A stretch of DNA of 43,772 bases from an uncultured Acetatifactor sp. Lineage in GTDB: Bacteria; Bacillota; Clostridia; Lachnospirales; Lachnospiraceae. Below are positions 41,837 to 43,772 of the stretch, piece after piece. Every line of letters begins with the position of its first letter. Position 1 is the first letter of the stretch. Location of the stretch: positions 1-43,772 of the forward strand of contig CAJUFO010000030.1 of NCBI GenBank assembly GCA_910585615.1, in the 5' to 3' direction. The position numbers and the translations under genes were made by a program. Below the pieces are notes generated by a model. It was not told the DNA's origin. It made no database searches and saw only the letters and a list, made by a program, of their open reading frames with translations.

Positions 41837-42196
41837 GTGAGCAGATATGCGGAGTTGATATTAGGGCTAATCAATCAGTCCAGAGGACATATGACGGCCG
41901 AGCAGATTTTTCTGGAGCTGAAAAAGACAGAGCCCAAAATCGTCCAGGCAACTGTATACAACAATCTGAACACCCTATGCCAGGAAGGCCTGATACGGAG
42001 GCTGTCCATGGAAAGCTCCCCCGACCGCTATGACAGGATTCTGCGGCACGACCATCTTATATGCAGGAAATGCGGCGCGCTATCCGATATGACTTTCGAG
42101 AACCTGACGGAAAATCTGGAAAGACAGCTCGGGGAAGGAATCCTGTCCTATGATTTAAAGGTGTTTTATCTCTGCCCAAAGTGCAGGGAAGAATAG
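41837..42196 (+). CDS. Fur-family regulator (PerR-like)
   Basis: This 119-residue metal-dependent repressor has an HTH in HMTAEQIFLELKKTEPKIVQATVYNNLNTL split as usual by the Fur wing, followed by the metal-binding HDHLICRKCG (His 71, His 73, Cys 76, Cys 79) and CPKC (113-116), the structural zinc site. It starts at GTG 41837 with GGAGG 8 bases upstream. It is a little shorter at the N-terminus than typical Fur/PerR (about 140). Operon with rubrerythrin points to peroxide sensing, i.e. PerR rather than Fur or Zur, but this is inference. Confidence 0.9.
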   Translation: MSRYAELILGLINQSRGHMTAEQIFLELKKTEPKIVQATVYNNLNTLCQEGLIRRLSMESSPDRYDRILRHDHLICRKCGALSDMTFENLTENLERQLGEGILSYDLKVFYLCPKCREE

Positions 42197-42208
42197 GAGG
42201 AAATACAC

Positions 42209-42751
42209 ATGAAAGCAACAAAGTACGCAGGAACGCAGACAGAGAAGAACCTGGAGGCGGCATTCGCCGGGGAATCCCAGGCCAGGAACAAGTACACCTA
42301 CTTCGCCTCCGCGGCGAAAAAGGAAGGCTATGAGCAGATTGCGGCCCTGTTCCTGAAGACAGCGGAGAACGAGAAAGAGCATGCCAAGATGTGGTTCAAG
42401 GAGCTGGCCGGAATCGGCGATACCAAGGAGAACCTGGAGGCTGCGGCAGACGGCGAGAACTTCGAGTGGACGGACATGTACGAGAATTTCGCGAAGACGG
42501 CGGAGGCGGAGGGCTTCCCGGAGCTTGCGGCGAAGTTCCGTCTGGTGGGAGCAATCGAGAAGCACCACGAGGAACGGTACCGCGCCCTGCTGAAGAACGT
42601 GGAGGCGGCAGCCGTATTCGAGAAGAGCGAGGTGAAGGTATGGGAGTGCCGCAACTGCGGGCATATCATCGTTGGCACAAAGGCTCCGGAGGTCTGCCCC
42701 ACCTGCAATCACCCTCAGAGCTATTTCGAGGTGCATGCGGAGAACTACTGA
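42209..42751 (+). CDS. rbr: Rubrerythrin
   Basis: This peroxide-reducing di-iron protein of anaerobes has 180 residues. The ferritin-like domain has the first ligand Glu 22 (AGESQARNKY), ENEKEH (Glu 55, His 58), Glu 92 and Glu 117/His 120 in EKHHEER. The C-terminal rubredoxin-like domain has CRNC (147-150) and CPTC (163-166). AGGAGG lies 8 bases before the ATG, and the gene begins 12 bases after the Fur-like regulator, forming a two-gene oxidative-stress operon with a terminator behind it. Confidence 0.97.
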   Translation: MKATKYAGTQTEKNLEAAFAGESQARNKYTYFASAAKKEGYEQIAALFLKTAENEKEHAKMWFKELAGIGDTKENLEAAADGENFEWTDMYENFAKTAEAEGFPELAAKFRLVGAIEKHHEERYRALLKNVEAAAVFEKSEVKVWECRNCGHIIVGTKAPEVCPTCNHPQSYFEVHAENY

Positions 42752-42790
42752 TCCGTCTTGCAGAGCGCAGCCCAGGGAAAGACGAGAGAG

Positions 42791-42834
42791 CATCCCGGAA
42801 GGGCCGATATTCCATCGGCAATTCCGGGATTTTC
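42791..42834 (+). terminator. Terminator after rubrerythrin
   Basis: ATCCCGGAA and TTCCGGGAT form a 9-bp stem, with an inner GCCGAT/ATCGGC helix, followed by four T. It lies about 40 bases after the rbr stop and separates it from the convergent phosphatase gene. Confidence 0.8.
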
Positions 42835-42889
42835 CATATCTTTTCCGCCCCTCCTGCTTCAAACAATATTTTGCTCAACACATATCATT

Positions 42890-43624
42890 TCATTGTTCTC
42901 CCGGGCAGGCCTCATTGTCTGACGAATAGAATTCTTCCCCGGTGTCAAGACATATAGCGGCCAGGCGGCCTCCCGGGCGGTAGCAGCCGCAGTCGATGGC
43001 GATATGGTTCTGTCTCCTGAATATGTACCCCGGCCTGGGGTTGCCTGAGATTTCCTGTGTGGGCGTATGGCCTGTAACCACATATACATCCTCGAAATAT
43101 CGGATGTCATACTCCGCCCTTTCCCACATCAGCTCTTTCAGGGAATAGTCCTCAATGTCCTTTTCCGGAGCATAATTGCCCAGCCCGGCGTGGACCAGCA
43201 GATAGTCTTTTCCATTGACGGTCAGCTCCTCATAAATCGAGAATTCTTTCAGGAAATCGATGACGGATTTCTGCATCTCCCGGCCCAATGCGCGGAATTC
43301 CTCAATGGTGGTGCCTCCCCCGTTATACTGCCATGTCACAAGGTTTTCCAGCATCTTTTCGTCCAGTTCCTCTATGGACATATCCGTAATCTCCTTCATG
43401 AGGAACTCCAGGCACTCCAGCGCCATGAGCTCATGATTGCCCGCCAGGCACACCACATTGGGCATCTTCATGAGCATCAGCAGCGTCCGGATGGGATGGG
43501 GGCCTCTGTCCAGGACATCCCCCAGGATGTATAAGGTATCCTCTGCCCTCAGATTGATTTCGCCCAGCAGCTCCAGGAACATTTCGTATTCGCCGTGTAT
43601 GTCGGATATGATGTATGTCGCCAT
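42890..43624 (-). CDS. PPP-family metallophosphatase (serine/threonine phosphatase-like)
   Basis: The 244-residue protein has the calcineurin-like motifs in order: SDIHG (Asp 8, His 10), GDVLDRGPHP (from residue 35), GNHE (62-65), then LLVHAGLG and VVTGHTPT with two further metal His. It resembles bacterial PrpA/PrpB- and ApaH-like enzymes that dephosphorylate proteins or diadenosine polyphosphates. The substrate cannot be told from sequence. It follows the DUF2992 remnant on the same strand and may use that gene's old promoter. Confidence 0.92.
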   Translation of the reverse strand: MATYIISDIHGEYEMFLELLGEINLRAEDTLYILGDVLDRGPHPIRTLLMLMKMPNVVCLAGNHELMALECLEFLMKEITDMSIEELDEKMLENLVTWQYNGGGTTIEEFRALGREMQKSVIDFLKEFSIYEELTVNGKDYLLVHAGLGNYAPEKDIEDYSLKELMWERAEYDIRYFEDVYVVTGHTPTQEISGNPRPGYIFRRQNHIAIDCGCYRPGGRLAAICLDTGEEFYSSDNEACPGEQ

Positions 43625-43649
43625 GGCCTATCGCCTCCCTGCCCTGTCT

Positions 43650-43738
43650 GTAAAGCTTTCCATATGATACACGTTCGAACACTCCCACCCAAAACGGCTC
43701 TTCAAAAAATACTGTCAATTTCCCGATACTTTGTCCAT
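43650..43738 (-). pseudogene. DUF2992 (YjdF) family remnant, frameshifted and truncated
   Basis: ATG 43738, 7 bases after a perfect GGAGG, starts MDKVSGN and then stops. In the next frame the bases continue as KLTVFFEEPFWVGVFERV and then SYGKLY, the conserved N-terminus of the DUF2992/YjdF family (pattern KLTVxFxxxFWVGVFER...DGKL). One extra A in the AAA before TTGACA would restore the frame. After GKLY the homology ends, so at least two lesions exist. The intact family has about 130 residues. The remnant lies directly upstream of the phosphatase gene. Confidence 0.65.
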
Positions 43739-43772
43739 GACAATTCCTCCTTAAAATAATTGTAATGAACAA

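Noticed and set aside
1..43772. CRISPR arrays, tRNA or rRNA genes
   Set aside because: No regularly spaced repeats, no cloverleaf ending in CCA-type acceptor stems and no rRNA-like conserved stretches were seen by eye; a covariance search was not possible.

Overview
The window looks like chromosome from a Gram-positive Clostridia, most likely a high-GC Lachnospiraceae gut anaerobe. Signs are strong GGAGG ribosome sites, frequent TTG/GTG starts, MecA, BlaI/BlaR1-type regulation, a DUF1576 permease, a Fur-family regulator paired with rubrerythrin, and a GH106-like hydrolase. No rRNA, tRNA, CRISPR array or intact insertion sequence was seen. Most genes are GC-rich. Two stretches (about 7.4-17.5 kb and 18.4-21.7 kb) are visibly AT-rich and read as acquired cargo.

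Layout. 0-2 kb: GDP-fucose synthesis (gmd, then a partial fcl). 2.1-6.4 kb: an AraC regulator divergent from gmd, a small unknown protein, a DUF1576 membrane protein and an AAA-ATPase/PD-(D/E)XK protein. 6.5-7.1 kb: a decayed HicAB toxin-antitoxin locus (hicA tail plus frameshifted hicB). 7.4-17.3 kb: a nine-gene surface polysaccharide operon on the minus strand, in transcription order GT26, GT4, GT4, Wzy-like polymerase, hexapeptide acyltransferase, pyruvyl transferase, GT2, Fe-S/F420-type reductase, Wzx flippase. 17.5-21.7 kb: an orphan AbiEi-like regulator, then a two-gene operon of a Sll1717-type P-loop ATPase and a DUF4062 protein. These two are separated by a 48-bp perfect palindrome, and a near copy of its core lies inverted about 210 bp away. 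21.8-28.6 kb: MATE pump, MecA, BlaR1/BlaI pair with three operator dyads, and an ABC-class ATPase. 28.75-29.0 kb: an unusual leader with promoter, 12-codon ORF, interlocking stems and three successive terminators. 29.1-32.9 kb: small protein, SDR, AraD, AraB-type kinase. 33-35.3 kb: DUF885 metallopeptidase and a membrane-anchored Mrr-like nuclease. 35.5-38.9 kb: a large GH106-like hydrolase. 39-43.8 kb: inositol monophosphatase, a structured intergenic repeat, two GNAT acetyltransferases, a small unknown, Fur-like regulator plus rubrerythrin, a PPP phosphatase, and a truncated, frameshifted DUF2992 (YjdF) remnant at the edge.

How parts work together. gmd/fcl can supply GDP-L-fucose to the polysaccharide operon, which carries transferases, polymerase, flippase and pyruvate/acyl decoration genes but no priming phosphotransferase in this window. 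The ATPase/DUF4062 pair, with its own strong promoter and a dedicated terminator, beside an AbiEi-like gene and close to a dead toxin-antitoxin locus, is the best candidate for an uncharacterised defence system. That role is inferred from context and domain type only.
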